Assembly (NCBI RefSeq): GCF_027474825.1
Contig: NZ_CP107030.1
Coordinates: 806,001 to 870,000, forward strand
DNA from: Maribacter halichondriae
GTDB lineage: Bacteria > Bacteroidota > Bacteroidia > Flavobacteriales > Flavobacteriaceae
DNA length: 64,000 nucleotides
Reading direction: 5' to 3'
Position numbers and translations under genes: made by a program. Below, piece by piece: positions 47,989-56,542 of this stretch; position 1 is the stretch's first letter; every line of letters begins with the position of its first letter. The notes under the pieces were generated by a model that did no database searches, was not told the DNA's origin, and worked only from the letters and a program-made list of their open reading frames with translations.

Positions 47989-49896
47989 TTATGATTTTAT
48001 CAAGACGATTTTAGAATTATCCCATTTTGAAACTTCTTTCATAAAAGTTCGATACGCGTCATAGTCTGTGTTCTGATATTTTCCTTCTTTTACCAAGAAC
48101 TTCCTCTTAAGGATTATATTTTTATCCGATTTCGCATAGGTACAGAAATAAGACCCAAAATCATTGGTAATTTCTTTGTCTTCGGGAATTGCTTCTATAC
48201 TGTATCCTTCAGGGATATGAATGCTAATTTCATCTTCGTCAAGAAATCCCCTTTGTATTACAAATGGTAGTTTTCGGTCGCGATATCGATTTGGAATATA
48301 TTTGACCTTGTTAAATGTATTACCCACGAACAACATTCGATCGCCACTTCTAGATGCATAGTTTACGGCATCTACGGATAGTTTTTCATTAAAAACAATA
48401 GCATCTTTTTCATTTTGAAAATCATATGAGTTAATATGCAGGTTGTTGATATTGTCCCAATATGACTTATAATGCTTATGGATATTCTCTTTCGATCGTT
48501 GTTCGAGTCCGAAACGATCATCATACTGTATTCCTTTAGTAAGAATGGCGATATCGCCCGATATACTCCCGTCTTCATATAAAGTGTAAGCTCCTTTGGT
48601 ATTTTGGTAGTTCTGTTCCTCGATATAGGAAGTAGTCGTCACGAGTTCCCCACCATCCGGTTTGATAACGAATGCCCTTCTTCCATCAGTAAAATCCCCA
48701 ATGAATCCGAAGGGCAGTGTCTGTGAGGTACAGTCGATCCAATAATATTTTCCGTTGTAGGGAATCGCCAAAATAACATGGTTGCCTTGTGCTAGATCGG
48801 GAGAGTCCTCATCAAAATCTATCTTTCTGGGACCCGCCTGAACATGGGTGTAAAATGCCTCGACACCGACGGTCTTGAGCAATGCCCCGGTATAATTCGA
48901 TAGTCCTTTACAATCACCATACTTAACACGGTCTACTTCGATGGCACTTATCGGCTGAATTCCCCCGATACCGACCTGAACGCTTATATATCGTGTATTG
49001 TCTTGCACATATTTATAGATGATCTTCGCTTTTTCGAGGTCATCGGTTACGCCTTCGACCAAATTCTTCGCTTTGTCGATCGTCGCCTGCGACAATTCAT
49101 CCCGACCGGCCAAAAGGTTGGTATACATCCATTTTCCCAAATCGTTCCAATCTTTGATATGGGCTTGGTATCCCTCATAGTTAAATTTAACCGGACGTAT
49201 CTTTATACATGGCGCAATGTCCTTAAAGGAAGGGCTCATAGACTCTTCCTTTATTGCCGGAATGTTTTTCGCCTCATACACTAAACTATTTGCAGTTTCT
49301 TTTTTGGTGACCGAAAAGCCCTCCAGGTTCAGTTCTTTTATTTCCGGTTTTAAGTCCGGTGATGAAAAGTCAATTTGAATTCGACTATGCTCCGTACTTA
49401 ACTCATAATCGCTCAAGAAAGACCACATCGAACGAATTTCTCCGGTATTTTTAGTTTGGGTCTCATAAGTAAAGACTACGGTATAGGGATATTGAGTGGG
49501 AGAATAGGAATAATACTTGTACCTCGAATCGGAATATAACGTACCACCATCGACAGCACTTACATCCTTGAACTTATTTTCTTTTATTCGCTCAAGCCGA
49601 TTTCCGGAAGCATCATAAATTTCCGCTTGAATATTTTTTACTTTTCTAGCATTGTCATAGCCGACAAAACACCCGGCAAACCTGTTGCCCATTTTGTTCA
49701 AAATGGTGACCACCTTTTTGCGATATACGACCATGTCGTCTTCGGCCTCTAAATCAATGAGAATCTCATCGGCCCGCAAAACGGCATTGGCATTCTGGGT
49801 CAGGTTTTTATCAAGTAACAGCGTTTGATACTGATTTTCTTGAGCAGAAATTACCAGGGTGAAAATGGCAAGGAGGGGAACAAAAAATAAACGCAT
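47989..49896 (-). CDS. DUF3857/transglutaminase-domain secreted protein
   Basis: 635 aa. Signal MRLFFVPLLAIFTLVISAQ; DUF3857 domain (about 30-220); transglutaminase core with YGDCKGLSNYTGALL (catalytic Cys), GNHVILAIPY (His) and YWIDCTSQTLPFG (Asp). C-terminal domain is beta-rich. The complete Cys-His-Asp triad suggests a protein-modifying or protease activity in the periplasm; substrate unknown. Paralogue of the downstream gene, 8 bp apart. Confidence 0.88.
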   Translation of the reverse strand: MRLFFVPLLAIFTLVISAQENQYQTLLLDKNLTQNANAVLRADEILIDLEAEDDMVVYRKKVVTILNKMGNRFAGCFVGYDNARKVKNIQAEIYDASGNRLERIKENKFKDVSAVDGGTLYSDSRYKYYSYSPTQYPYTVVFTYETQTKNTGEIRSMWSFLSDYELSTEHSRIQIDFSSPDLKPEIKELNLEGFSVTKKETANSLVYEAKNIPAIKEESMSPSFKDIAPCIKIRPVKFNYEGYQAHIKDWNDLGKWMYTNLLAGRDELSQATIDKAKNLVEGVTDDLEKAKIIYKYVQDNTRYISVQVGIGGIQPISAIEVDRVKYGDCKGLSNYTGALLKTVGVEAFYTHVQAGPRKIDFDEDSPDLAQGNHVILAIPYNGKYYWIDCTSQTLPFGFIGDFTDGRRAFVIKPDGGELVTTTSYIEEQNYQNTKGAYTLYEDGSISGDIAILTKGIQYDDRFGLEQRSKENIHKHYKSYWDNINNLHINSYDFQNEKDAIVFNEKLSVDAVNYASRSGDRMLFVGNTFNKVKYIPNRYRDRKLPFVIQRGFLDEDEISIHIPEGYSIEAIPEDKEITNDFGSYFCTYAKSDKNIILKRKFLVKEGKYQNTDYDAYRTFMKEVSKWDNSKIVLIKS

Positions 49897-49978
49897 TGGT
49901 CGGTTAAGTTGAAGTAATATAACGCCAAAGGTGTTATATTTCTTACATTTTCAACCAAAAAAATTCCAGATCTTCGTT

Positions 49979-50431
49979 CTATTCCTTATTTTTTGTATCC
50001 ATAACGATGGTGACAGGGCCATCATTCAACAGTTCGACTTTCATATCAGCACCGAAAATTCCCGTGCCGACTTTTATACCCAGTTCGTTTTCGAGACTTA
50101 ATACAAAATTTTCATACAAGGGAATGGCAATTTCGGGTTTTGCGGCCTTTATATATGAAGGTCGGTTTCCTTTTTTAGTGGCCGCATGTAAGGTAAATTG
50201 GCTTACCACTAAAGCCTCTCTCCCAACATCCAAAAGTGAGCGGTTCATAACACCTTCAGCGTCGTTAAAAATTCTCAGATTGGCTATTTTTCTAACAAGC
50301 CAATCAATGTCATCGTTACCATCCGCGTTTTCAATGCCTAAAAGTATGAGAAGACCTTTGCCAACTTCAGAGATTACACTTTCCTCGACCGTAACTTTAG
50401 CATATGTAACTCTTTGAACAACAGCTCTCAT
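49979..50431 (-). CDS. dtd: D-aminoacyl-tRNA deacylase
   Basis: 150-aa proofreading enzyme that frees D-amino acids (and Gly from tRNA-Ala) from tRNAs. [36 protein letters not shown] (SQFTL motif) and the C-terminal [13 protein letters not shown] (GPVT motif) mark DTD. The ATG overlaps the rsgA stop by 4 bp. Confidence 0.95.
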   Translation of the reverse strand: MRAVVQRVTYAKVTVEESVISEVGKGLLILLGIENADGNDDIDWLVRKIANLRIFNDAEGVMNRSLLDVGREALVVSQFTLHAATKKGNRPSYIKAAKPEIAIPLYENFVLSLENELGIKVGTGIFGADMKVELLNDGPVTIVMDTKNKE

Positions 50432-51381
50432 TTCTTGTCTTCAAATAAATCAGTTCGATAATTTTCATCCTCGCCCGCAGTCATCTGAACATAACTTCTG
50501 TACCTGCTCCAAGACACCGTGTTATTCTCCAGTGCTTCTTTAACCGCGCAATCCGGTTCATCCATATGAAGGCAATCATTGAATTTACACTCGCCCTTTA
50601 AGGCAAAAAACTCGGGAAAATAGTCCCCAATTTCTGCTGCCTCCATATCGACCATGCCAAAACCTTTGATTCCGGGTGTATCTATTATTCTCGCATCGAA
50701 TCTTAAATCGAACATTTCGGCGAAGGTGGTCGTATGCTGACCCTGTAGATGTTGATCTGATATTTCCGCAGTCTTTAATTCCAGACCTGGTTCAATGGCA
50801 TTGATCAAAGTCGATTTTCCAGCTCCTGAATGGCCGGCGAACATGCTCGTCTTTCCTTTCATAAGTTCTTTGACCTGATTTACATTTTTCCCGGTTTTGG
50901 CCGAAATGCCAATGCAGGTATAGCCGATTTTGCGATAAAGCGTGGCCAAAAATCGTATTTCATCCAATTGTTCATCGCTATACGTGTCCAATTTATTGAA
51001 CAACAAAATCGCGGGGATATCATAGGCCTCGGCGGTTGCCAAAAACCTGTCGATAAAAATGGTATAGGTAGTCGGATTATTAAGCGTGACCAATAAAAAT
51101 ACCTGGTCGAGATTCGCTGCGATTATGTGTGTTTGTTTGGACAGGTTAACCGATTTTCGGATTATATAGTTTTTTCTGTCCCTAATTCTGGTAATTATAC
51201 CGGTAACCTCATCGCCAGTTTCCTCGATTTCGAAATTTACAACGTCTCCAACCGCCACAGGATTGGTACTTTTAATTCCCTTTATCCTGAATTTTCCTTT
51301 TATCCTACATTCATAAAAAACACCTTCTTCGGTCTTTACGGTGTACCAACTTCCGGTAGATTTATAAACGATTCCTGTCAT
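50428..51381 (-). CDS. rsgA: Ribosome small-subunit GTPase RsgA
   Basis: 317-aa circularly permuted GTPase for 30S maturation. OB-fold at the N-terminus, then G4 LLFNKLD, G1 [13 protein letters not shown]3 DTPGIKGFG and a zinc knuckle [15 protein letters not shown] at the end. ATG at 51381 preferred over TTG at 51384. Followed by dtd with a 4-bp overlap. Confidence 0.95.
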   Translation of the reverse strand: MTGIVYKSTGSWYTVKTEEGVFYECRIKGKFRIKGIKSTNPVAVGDVVNFEIEETGDEVTGIITRIRDRKNYIIRKSVNLSKQTHIIAANLDQVFLLVTLNNPTTYTIFIDRFLATAEAYDIPAILLFNKLDTYSDEQLDEIRFLATLYRKIGYTCIGISAKTGKNVNQVKELMKGKTSMFAGHSGAGKSTLINAIEPGLELKTAEISDQHLQGQHTTTFAEMFDLRFDARIIDTPGIKGFGMVDMEAAEIGDYFPEFFALKGECKFNDCLHMDEPDCAVKEALENNTVSWSRYRSYVQMTAGEDENYRTDLFEDKK

Positions 51382-51570
51382 CAATTTTTTATCTATTACA
51401 AAGAAACAACAATACTTTCATAGTTTATTCACCTTGAATTGCTTTCAGTGGGCAATGAACCCTTGTAATTTGAAATTAGAACAATTAAGTTTATACGGTA
51501 AAATATGTTGCAGGATGCAACCTATCTGAAAACTTTTTGTCCTTTATTGTAAACCTTAAAAAAGTAAAAT

Positions 51571-52014
51571 ATGAGAAAATTACTTCTGGCGATTTGTTTT
51601 GTCACGGCCGCCACCCTTGAAATGAACGCGCAACAATTTAAAGTAATCACTAGTGTCGAATCGATTGTGCCCAGCGGCTTGGGGAGATCTCGAATTATCG
51701 ATGCCAAGGAAGAAAAGGATTTTGCGGAGTACACCTCTGAACAGACCGAAGAGGACAATACCCGCAACAAATCGAAAAGAGGAGAAATTCGAGTAAAGAA
51801 TTTTGAAGAAACAAAGCTGCTCAATTTTTACAATATCGCGGGAATCCGTTTTCAAAACATCGCTGCCAACGATGCGGTGATTTCTTCAAAGTTAAACGCA
51901 ATGGCGGCAGAGGGTTGGGAACTTGCTTTTGTAACCAGTGGGGTCGAGGCGGATGCCGGAGATAAAGATGGGCAAGGCATTTTTATCACCCGATACGTTT
52001 TTAAAAAGGATTAA
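51571..52014 (+). CDS. Secreted hypothetical protein
   Basis: 147 aa. Signal peptide MRKLLLAICFVTAATLEMNAQ, then a polar region and a C-terminal part (SSKLNAMAAEGWELAFVTSG...FITRYVFKKD) like DUF4177-type small domains with the AxxGWEL motif. It is a plus-strand gene lying inside a long minus-strand run. Function unknown. Hairpin at 52045-52091 follows. Confidence 0.75.
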   Translation: MRKLLLAICFVTAATLEMNAQQFKVITSVESIVPSGLGRSRIIDAKEEKDFAEYTSEQTEEDNTRNKSKRGEIRVKNFEETKLLNFYNIAGIRFQNIAANDAVISSKLNAMAAEGWELAFVTSGVEADAGDKDGQGIFITRYVFKKD

Positions 52015-52044
52015 TTGCGAAGCACTCACGATCAAGCGAAAAAC

Positions 52045-52091
52045 AAAGCAATCCGTTGAACATGTCATACATGTGTTCAACGGATTGCTTT
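52045..52091. terminator. Long bidirectional hairpin terminator
   Basis: 18-bp perfect stem AAAGCAATCCGTTGAACA / TGTTCAACGGATTGCTTT with an 11-nt loop, between the convergent secreted-protein gene and the DAHP synthase gene. T run is short, so termination strength is uncertain. A second GC hairpin (CCTGCC/GGCAGG, 52102-52117) and an outer AATTGCGA/TCGCAATT pair enclose it. Confidence 0.65.
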
Positions 52092-52131
52092 ACTTCGCCC
52101 GCCTGCCGGCTGGCAGGTTCGCAATTATGTG

Positions 52132-53214
52132 CTAAGCCTTAATAATTTTCTCTTGATGGTTGATCGATTCTTGGTGAATTGCCTTGAACATTTTTAGTAC
52201 AAATTCTTCACTCAAACCTTTCGTTTCGCCTTCAAGGATCATTTTTCCTAAAATTGCGTTCCATCGATTGCTCTGTAACACAGCAACGTTCTTCTCTTTT
52301 TTTAACCTTCCGATACCATCTGAGATTTTCATGCGCTTGCCCAAGGTATCAATGAGTTGATTATCGATGACATCGATTTGCGCCCTAAGATTGTTCAAAT
52401 CTCTATTATAGGCTGTTTCTGGGTCGGTTTCCTTCGGAATTCTCAAATCTTTCATAATCTGCACCAAAGTTTCTGGTGTTACTTGTTGTGCCGCATCGCT
52501 CCATGCGTTATCTGGATCGTGATGGGTTTCTATCATCAATCCGTCGAAATTAAGGTCTAGCGCCATTTGTGAAACATCGAATATCATATCCCGTTTACCT
52601 GTGATGTGCGATGGGTCATTTATAATTGGTAAATCTGGAAACTTCGTCTGCAAATCGATGGCCATCTGCCATTCTGGAATGTTTCGGTACTTTGTTTTTT
52701 CATACGTAGAAAATCCTCTATGGATGACCCCCAGCTTTTTGATATTTGCCGTATGCAATCGCTCTACCGCACCCAACCACAAAGACAGGTCAGGATTGAC
52801 GGGATTCTTAATCAAAACCACCTTATCGGTACCTTCTAGGGCATCGGCAATTTCTTGTACTATAAAAGGACTCACGGTCGATCTTGCGCCAATCCACAAT
52901 AAATCAATATCGTGTTCCAAAGCGAGTTCAACATGAGCACGATTGGCCACCTCGGTAGCTGTTTTTAGGCCAGTTTCCTCTTTTACCCTTTGAAGCCATT
53001 TAAGGCCAAGCGCACCAACGCCTTCAAAATTACCCGGGCGTGTTCTGGGTTTCCAGATTCCGGCCCTATAATAACTAACATCAGTATCTTTTAAGCTATG
53101 CGCGATGCCCAATACTTGTTCTTCGGTCTCGGCACTACATGGTCCTGCGATCACCAGTGGATGCCATAATCCTAAATCATCCAACCATGCTCTCATTTGT
53201 TTTGAATTCTCCAT
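52132..53214 (-). CDS. DAHP synthase fused to type II chorismate mutase
   Basis: 360-aa bifunctional enzyme. DAHP synthase domain (1-260): VIAGPCSAET, GIWKPRTRPGNFEGVG, LIKNPVNPDLS, IHRGFSTYEKTKYRN and NDPSHITGKRD. Chorismate mutase domain (about 270-360): NNLRAQIDVIDNQLIDTLGKRMKISDGIG. It feeds the shikimate pathway and opens the Phe/Tyr branch. The CM domain may serve as allosteric sensor. Last gene of the attenuator-controlled operon, 1 bp after the dehydrogenase gene. Confidence 0.95.
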   Translation of the reverse strand: MENSKQMRAWLDDLGLWHPLVIAGPCSAETEEQVLGIAHSLKDTDVSYYRAGIWKPRTRPGNFEGVGALGLKWLQRVKEETGLKTATEVANRAHVELALEHDIDLLWIGARSTVSPFIVQEIADALEGTDKVVLIKNPVNPDLSLWLGAVERLHTANIKKLGVIHRGFSTYEKTKYRNIPEWQMAIDLQTKFPDLPIINDPSHITGKRDMIFDVSQMALDLNFDGLMIETHHDPDNAWSDAAQQVTPETLVQIMKDLRIPKETDPETAYNRDLNNLRAQIDVIDNQLIDTLGKRMKISDGIGRLKKEKNVAVLQSNRWNAILGKMILEGETKGLSEEFVLKMFKAIHQESINHQEKIIKA

Positions 53215-53215
53215 T

Positions 53216-54076
53216 TTATTGTTTGTTAAGTGGTATTCCTTTTAATATTTCCTTTATTTTGTTGGTGTCGTTCATTTCGTTATAAATGCCTTCGAAATTC
53301 TCATCTTCCAACAGTTTTTTAAATTCTTGTAGATTCTGAATATACTCCTCTAAAGTCTCGACTACATTTGTCTTATTCTGTTCAAAAATTGGCGTCCACA
53401 TGGCCGGGGAACTTTTTGCCAAGCGTACCGTGCTCTCGAATCCACTACCTGCCATGTCAAAAATATCACGTTCATTTTTCTCCTTCTCGATAACCGTCTT
53501 TCCTAACATAAAAGAACTGATGTGTGACAAATGCGATACATAGGCAATGTGCTTGTCATGTGCCTCTGGGTTCATATAACGAATGCGCATTCCGATTTGT
53601 TGAAATAGTTGTAAAGCCCTTTCTTGCAACTTAAAAGCTGTTTTTTCGACCTCACAGATAATATTGGTCTTGCCCTCATATAAGTTCTCAATAGCCGATG
53701 ACGGACCTGAAAATTCCGTTCCCGCAATCGGATGGCATGCCAAGAAGTTTCTTCTCTTGGGATGGTCGCTCACCGTATCACATACCATTTTTTTAGTGGA
53801 GCCCCCGTCGAACACCACACAATCTTCATTAACTGCATCCAATATTGCAGGAAGCTCTTTGACCAAAACATCAACGGGAATGGTTACCGCTACCATATCG
53901 GCAAGGTGCAGTTCTTCGTACGTTGATTTTGCATCGATTATGTTCAAGCCCATGGCTTCGACCAAATGTGCATCGTTCGTATCGATTCCATAGATTTTGG
54001 CTTCAGGGTGTAATCTTTTCACATCCTTTGCAAAAGAACCTCCTATTAATCCGATACCAATGATGAATATGTTCAT
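53216..54076 (-). CDS. tyrA: Prephenate dehydrogenase
   Basis: 286 aa; oxidatively decarboxylates prephenate to 4-hydroxyphenylpyruvate (Tyr branch). NAD(P) motif IIGIGLIGGSFAKDVK at the start, HPIAGTEFSGPSSA near 115, SHLSHISSFML and a helical C-terminus. No ACT domain, so feedback control may reside elsewhere in the pathway. Confidence 0.93.
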   Translation of the reverse strand: MNIFIIGIGLIGGSFAKDVKRLHPEAKIYGIDTNDAHLVEAMGLNIIDAKSTYEELHLADMVAVTIPVDVLVKELPAILDAVNEDCVVFDGGSTKKMVCDTVSDHPKRRNFLACHPIAGTEFSGPSSAIENLYEGKTNIICEVEKTAFKLQERALQLFQQIGMRIRYMNPEAHDKHIAYVSHLSHISSFMLGKTVIEKEKNERDIFDMAGSGFESTVRLAKSSPAMWTPIFEQNKTNVVETLEEYIQNLQEFKKLLEDENFEGIYNEMNDTNKIKEILKGIPLNKQ

Positions 54077-54114
54077 TTAATGAGCTTTTAAAATACATTA
54101 ACCAACACCCCCTG

Positions 54115-54130
54115 CCCCCCTCAAGGGGGG
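54115..54130. repeat. CCCCCCT/AGGGGGG hairpin
   Basis: CCCCCCT-CA-AGGGGGG, a near-loopless GC hairpin in the 120-bp gap inside the aromatic operon. Next to it AGAATCAAAAA/TTTTTGATTCT (54144-54154 and 54188-54198) pairs over the stop of the aminotransferase gene. Confidence 0.5.
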
Positions 54131-54196
54131 AATTTATCTTGCCAGAATCAAAAATTTCACAAGCCATTCAACTTTTAACTCTTTTCCTTTTTGATT

Positions 54197-55342
54197 CTAA
54201 AATCGACCAATCGCTTCTCTTATTTTGTCTTCCGATACACACAACGAAAACCGAATATACCCTTCTCCATTATTTCCGAAAATGGTTCCAGGGGCAATGA
54301 ATATATTTTTATCGTACAGTACTTCATCGACGAATTTTTCAGATGGTGCACTTCCTTCTGGCAATTTGGCCCAAACGAACATTCCAACGGCATTCTTGTC
54401 ATAGGTACACTTTAATTTATTTGCCAGCTCGAACATCAAATCTCTTCGGGAGGTATAAATTTTATCCAATTCCTCAAACCATTCCTTTCCACTTTTCAGG
54501 GCAGCTATCGCTCCTTTTTGGATGCCATAGAACATGCCCGAATCCATATTGCTCTTTACTTTCAAAATAGCATTTATATGTCCGGCACTACCCAAAACCA
54601 TGCCAACACGCCAACCGGCCATATTAAATGTTTTACTTAATGAATTCAATTCCAAGGCGATTTCTTTAGCCCCTTCTATGGCCAAAATACTGGTAGGGTT
54701 ACTACTCAATACAAAACTGTAAGGGTTATCATTAACCAGTAATATGTCATTCTTTTTAGCGAAGTCGACCAATGCTGTCAATTGCTTTTTAGTCGCCGTT
54801 GCTCCCGTAGGCATGTGCGGATAACTCACCCACATCAACTTGACTTTGGAAAGATCCTGATGTTGCAAACCCTCCAAATCAGGAAACCAACCTTCAACTT
54901 CCTTTAAATCGTAATTTCTACCGACCCCACCGACCAGTTTTGTAACCGCATTGTATGTTGGATATCCGGGGTTAGGAATCAAGACTTCATCCCCTGGGTT
55001 CAAAAAGGCCATACTTATGTGCATGATGCCTTCCTTTGAACCCATTAGCGGTAAAATCTGGTCTACTGGATTCATTTCGACCTCGAACTTCGATTTATAA
55101 AAATCGGCTATAGCCTCTCTAAGTTCGGGCAAGCCCTGATAGCTTTGATACTGATGGGCACCAGCGTGCAAGACCGCATTTTTAACGGTTTCGATAACCG
55201 CCTCGGATGGTGCCAAATCTGGACTCCCAATTCCCATGTTGATAATTGGCCGTCCCGCGGCTATGAGTCCTCTTACCTCCCTCAATTTTTTGGAGAAGTA
55301 ATATTCTTCGACGGAATGTAATCTATCTGCGGTACGAATCAT
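54197..55342 (-). CDS. PLP-dependent aminotransferase (class I/II)
   Basis: 381 aa, fold-type I. PLP Lys in SLSKTFNMAGWRVGM (near 237), NPGYPTYN, VSYPHMPTGATA (usual NPTG altered to MPTG) and NDNPYSFV. From its place between prephenate dehydratase and dehydrogenase it likely transaminates phenylpyruvate and 4-hydroxyphenylpyruvate to Phe and Tyr. ATG overlaps the pheA stop (ATGA). Confidence 0.92.
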   Translation of the reverse strand: MIRTADRLHSVEEYYFSKKLREVRGLIAAGRPIINMGIGSPDLAPSEAVIETVKNAVLHAGAHQYQSYQGLPELREAIADFYKSKFEVEMNPVDQILPLMGSKEGIMHISMAFLNPGDEVLIPNPGYPTYNAVTKLVGGVGRNYDLKEVEGWFPDLEGLQHQDLSKVKLMWVSYPHMPTGATATKKQLTALVDFAKKNDILLVNDNPYSFVLSSNPTSILAIEGAKEIALELNSLSKTFNMAGWRVGMVLGSAGHINAILKVKSNMDSGMFYGIQKGAIAALKSGKEWFEELDKIYTSRRDLMFELANKLKCTYDKNAVGMFVWAKLPEGSAPSEKFVDEVLYDKNIFIAPGTIFGNNGEGYIRFSLCVSEDKIREAIGRF

Positions 55343-56166
55343 ATTCTTCCATTTTTATAGGCTCCGAGTACTTTAAAATCTTCCGACATAATTTCTAAAA
55401 GTGCTTTTGCCTTTTCGAAACTGGTATAGACATCAAAGGTTACATCAACAAAAAAGGCATATTTCCACGGGGTCTCGATGATAGGCAACGACTGTATTTT
55501 TGTCAAGTTCATATTACAATCGCTCATAACGTTCAAGATTGCCGCCAAGCTTCCCCGTTTATGATCCGTCACAAAGCGAACAGATGCCTTGTTGATATCT
55601 TCCTTCGGAATCTCCTTGTTCTTGGTCTTAACAATAATAAATCGGGTAGCGTTATTTTTAATCGTTTGGATTTCAGGGGCGATAATTTCAAGTCCGTATA
55701 GTTCTGCAGCGACCTTCGGAGCTATCGCCCCTACTCTCAATAAGCCTTTCTCCTGAATTTGTTTTGCAGTTTCAGCCGTATCCACATCCTCTACAACTTT
55801 TATATGTCGCTGGGTCTTCAAGAACTCACGACACTGCAATAGGGCCATTGGGTGCGAGCGAACCTCGAGAATATCGTTTATATGTTGCCCCTTTAAAGCC
55901 ATCAAATTGTGGTGAATGTTCAAATAGTGTTCTCCAATAATATGTAGCGCATTATCATATACCAAGGCATAGTTAGGAATGATGGATCCCGCAATAGAAT
56001 TTTCTATCGCCATGATGCCCTTATCCGCTGTGCCCTCCAATAAACAATCGACCAAACCATGAAATGACAAACATTCGACGAGGTCGATATCAGCACCATA
56101 GTATTCCCTAGCCACTTGATAATGGTTTGATCCCTTGATGCCTTGTATTGCTATTTTTAATCTCAT
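55339..56166 (-). CDS. pheA: Prephenate dehydratase
   Basis: 275 aa; converts prephenate to phenylpyruvate. Catalytic domain RLKIAIQGIKGSNHYQVAREYYG, GIMAIENSIAGSIIPNYAL and NNATRFIIVKT (TRF), then an ACT domain (about 195-270, RGSLAAILNVMSDCNMNLTKIQSLPI) for Phe feedback. ATG at 56166 is chosen because homologues start at RLKIAIQG. First structural gene after the attenuator. Confidence 0.94.
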   Translation of the reverse strand: MRLKIAIQGIKGSNHYQVAREYYGADIDLVECLSFHGLVDCLLEGTADKGIMAIENSIAGSIIPNYALVYDNALHIIGEHYLNIHHNLMALKGQHINDILEVRSHPMALLQCREFLKTQRHIKVVEDVDTAETAKQIQEKGLLRVGAIAPKVAAELYGLEIIAPEIQTIKNNATRFIIVKTKNKEIPKEDINKASVRFVTDHKRGSLAAILNVMSDCNMNLTKIQSLPIIETPWKYAFFVDVTFDVYTSFEKAKALLEIMSEDFKVLGAYKNGRI

Positions 56167-56231
56167 TGGTATTCTATTCTGCGATCCCTTCGACAAGCTC
56201 AGGGTGTTTTCATTTTAAAGAAATGAAAAAC

Positions 56232-56259
56232 AAAAAAAGTCCCGTTTTTCACGGGACTT
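56232..56259 (-). terminator. Attenuator terminator before pheA
   Basis: On the minus strand AAGTCCCGT-GAAAA-ACGGGACTT followed by a further T5, then G and T5. The 5' arm (56259-56251) is also complementary to ACGGGACT at 56299-56292 inside the leader ORF, giving an alternative antiterminator of 8 bp. Confidence 0.88.
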
Positions 56260-56284
56260 CAATTTGCTTATATCATACAATAAT

Positions 56285-56356
56285 TCACAACAGTCCCGTA
56301 CCTCTTTTAAAAAAGAAGTAAAAATAGAAACCGTTCCAGAAATATTGCTTTGTCAT
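56285..56356 (-). CDS. Phe/Tyr leader peptide of the pheA operon
   Basis: 23-aa ORF beginning MTKQYFWNGFYFYFFF and ending KRGTGLL: six Phe, three Tyr and one Trp, with a Phe/Tyr run at residues 10-16. Its last codons (ACG GGA CT) form the strand that competes for the terminator arm at 56251-56259. A ribosome stalled at the aromatic codons would leave that strand free to form the antiterminator and permit transcription into pheA; fast translation would cover it and allow termination. Role inferred from layout; too short to be a normal gene. Confidence 0.88.
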   Translation of the reverse strand: MTKQYFWNGFYFYFFFKRGTGLL

Positions 56357-56542
56357 AATACACTTAAACTTGGGCTAATGTAAGAATTAAAATTAAAAAA
56401 CACCTTTTCGATATATTTTTTTATTTTCTTAGGTTTCCGGGGAATTGATCGAAGATAGTTATCCGCTACATAAGTTTTATTGGAAATAACGAATACTTCA
56501 AATCAAACCTATATTGTTTATTTTTGAAAAAATTCAATCAGC

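Larger units (their letters stand above)
56197..56542. other. 346-bp region between pheA and gldA
   Basis: No ordinary gene. The right part holds the gldA promoter (TATTTTTG at 56519-56526); the left part holds the aromatic leader ORF and terminator described separately. Confidence 0.85.

Noticed and set aside
56232..56259. Hairpin as simple end-of-gene terminator
   Set aside because: It lies upstream of pheA on its own strand, after a leader ORF, with no gene ending before it.
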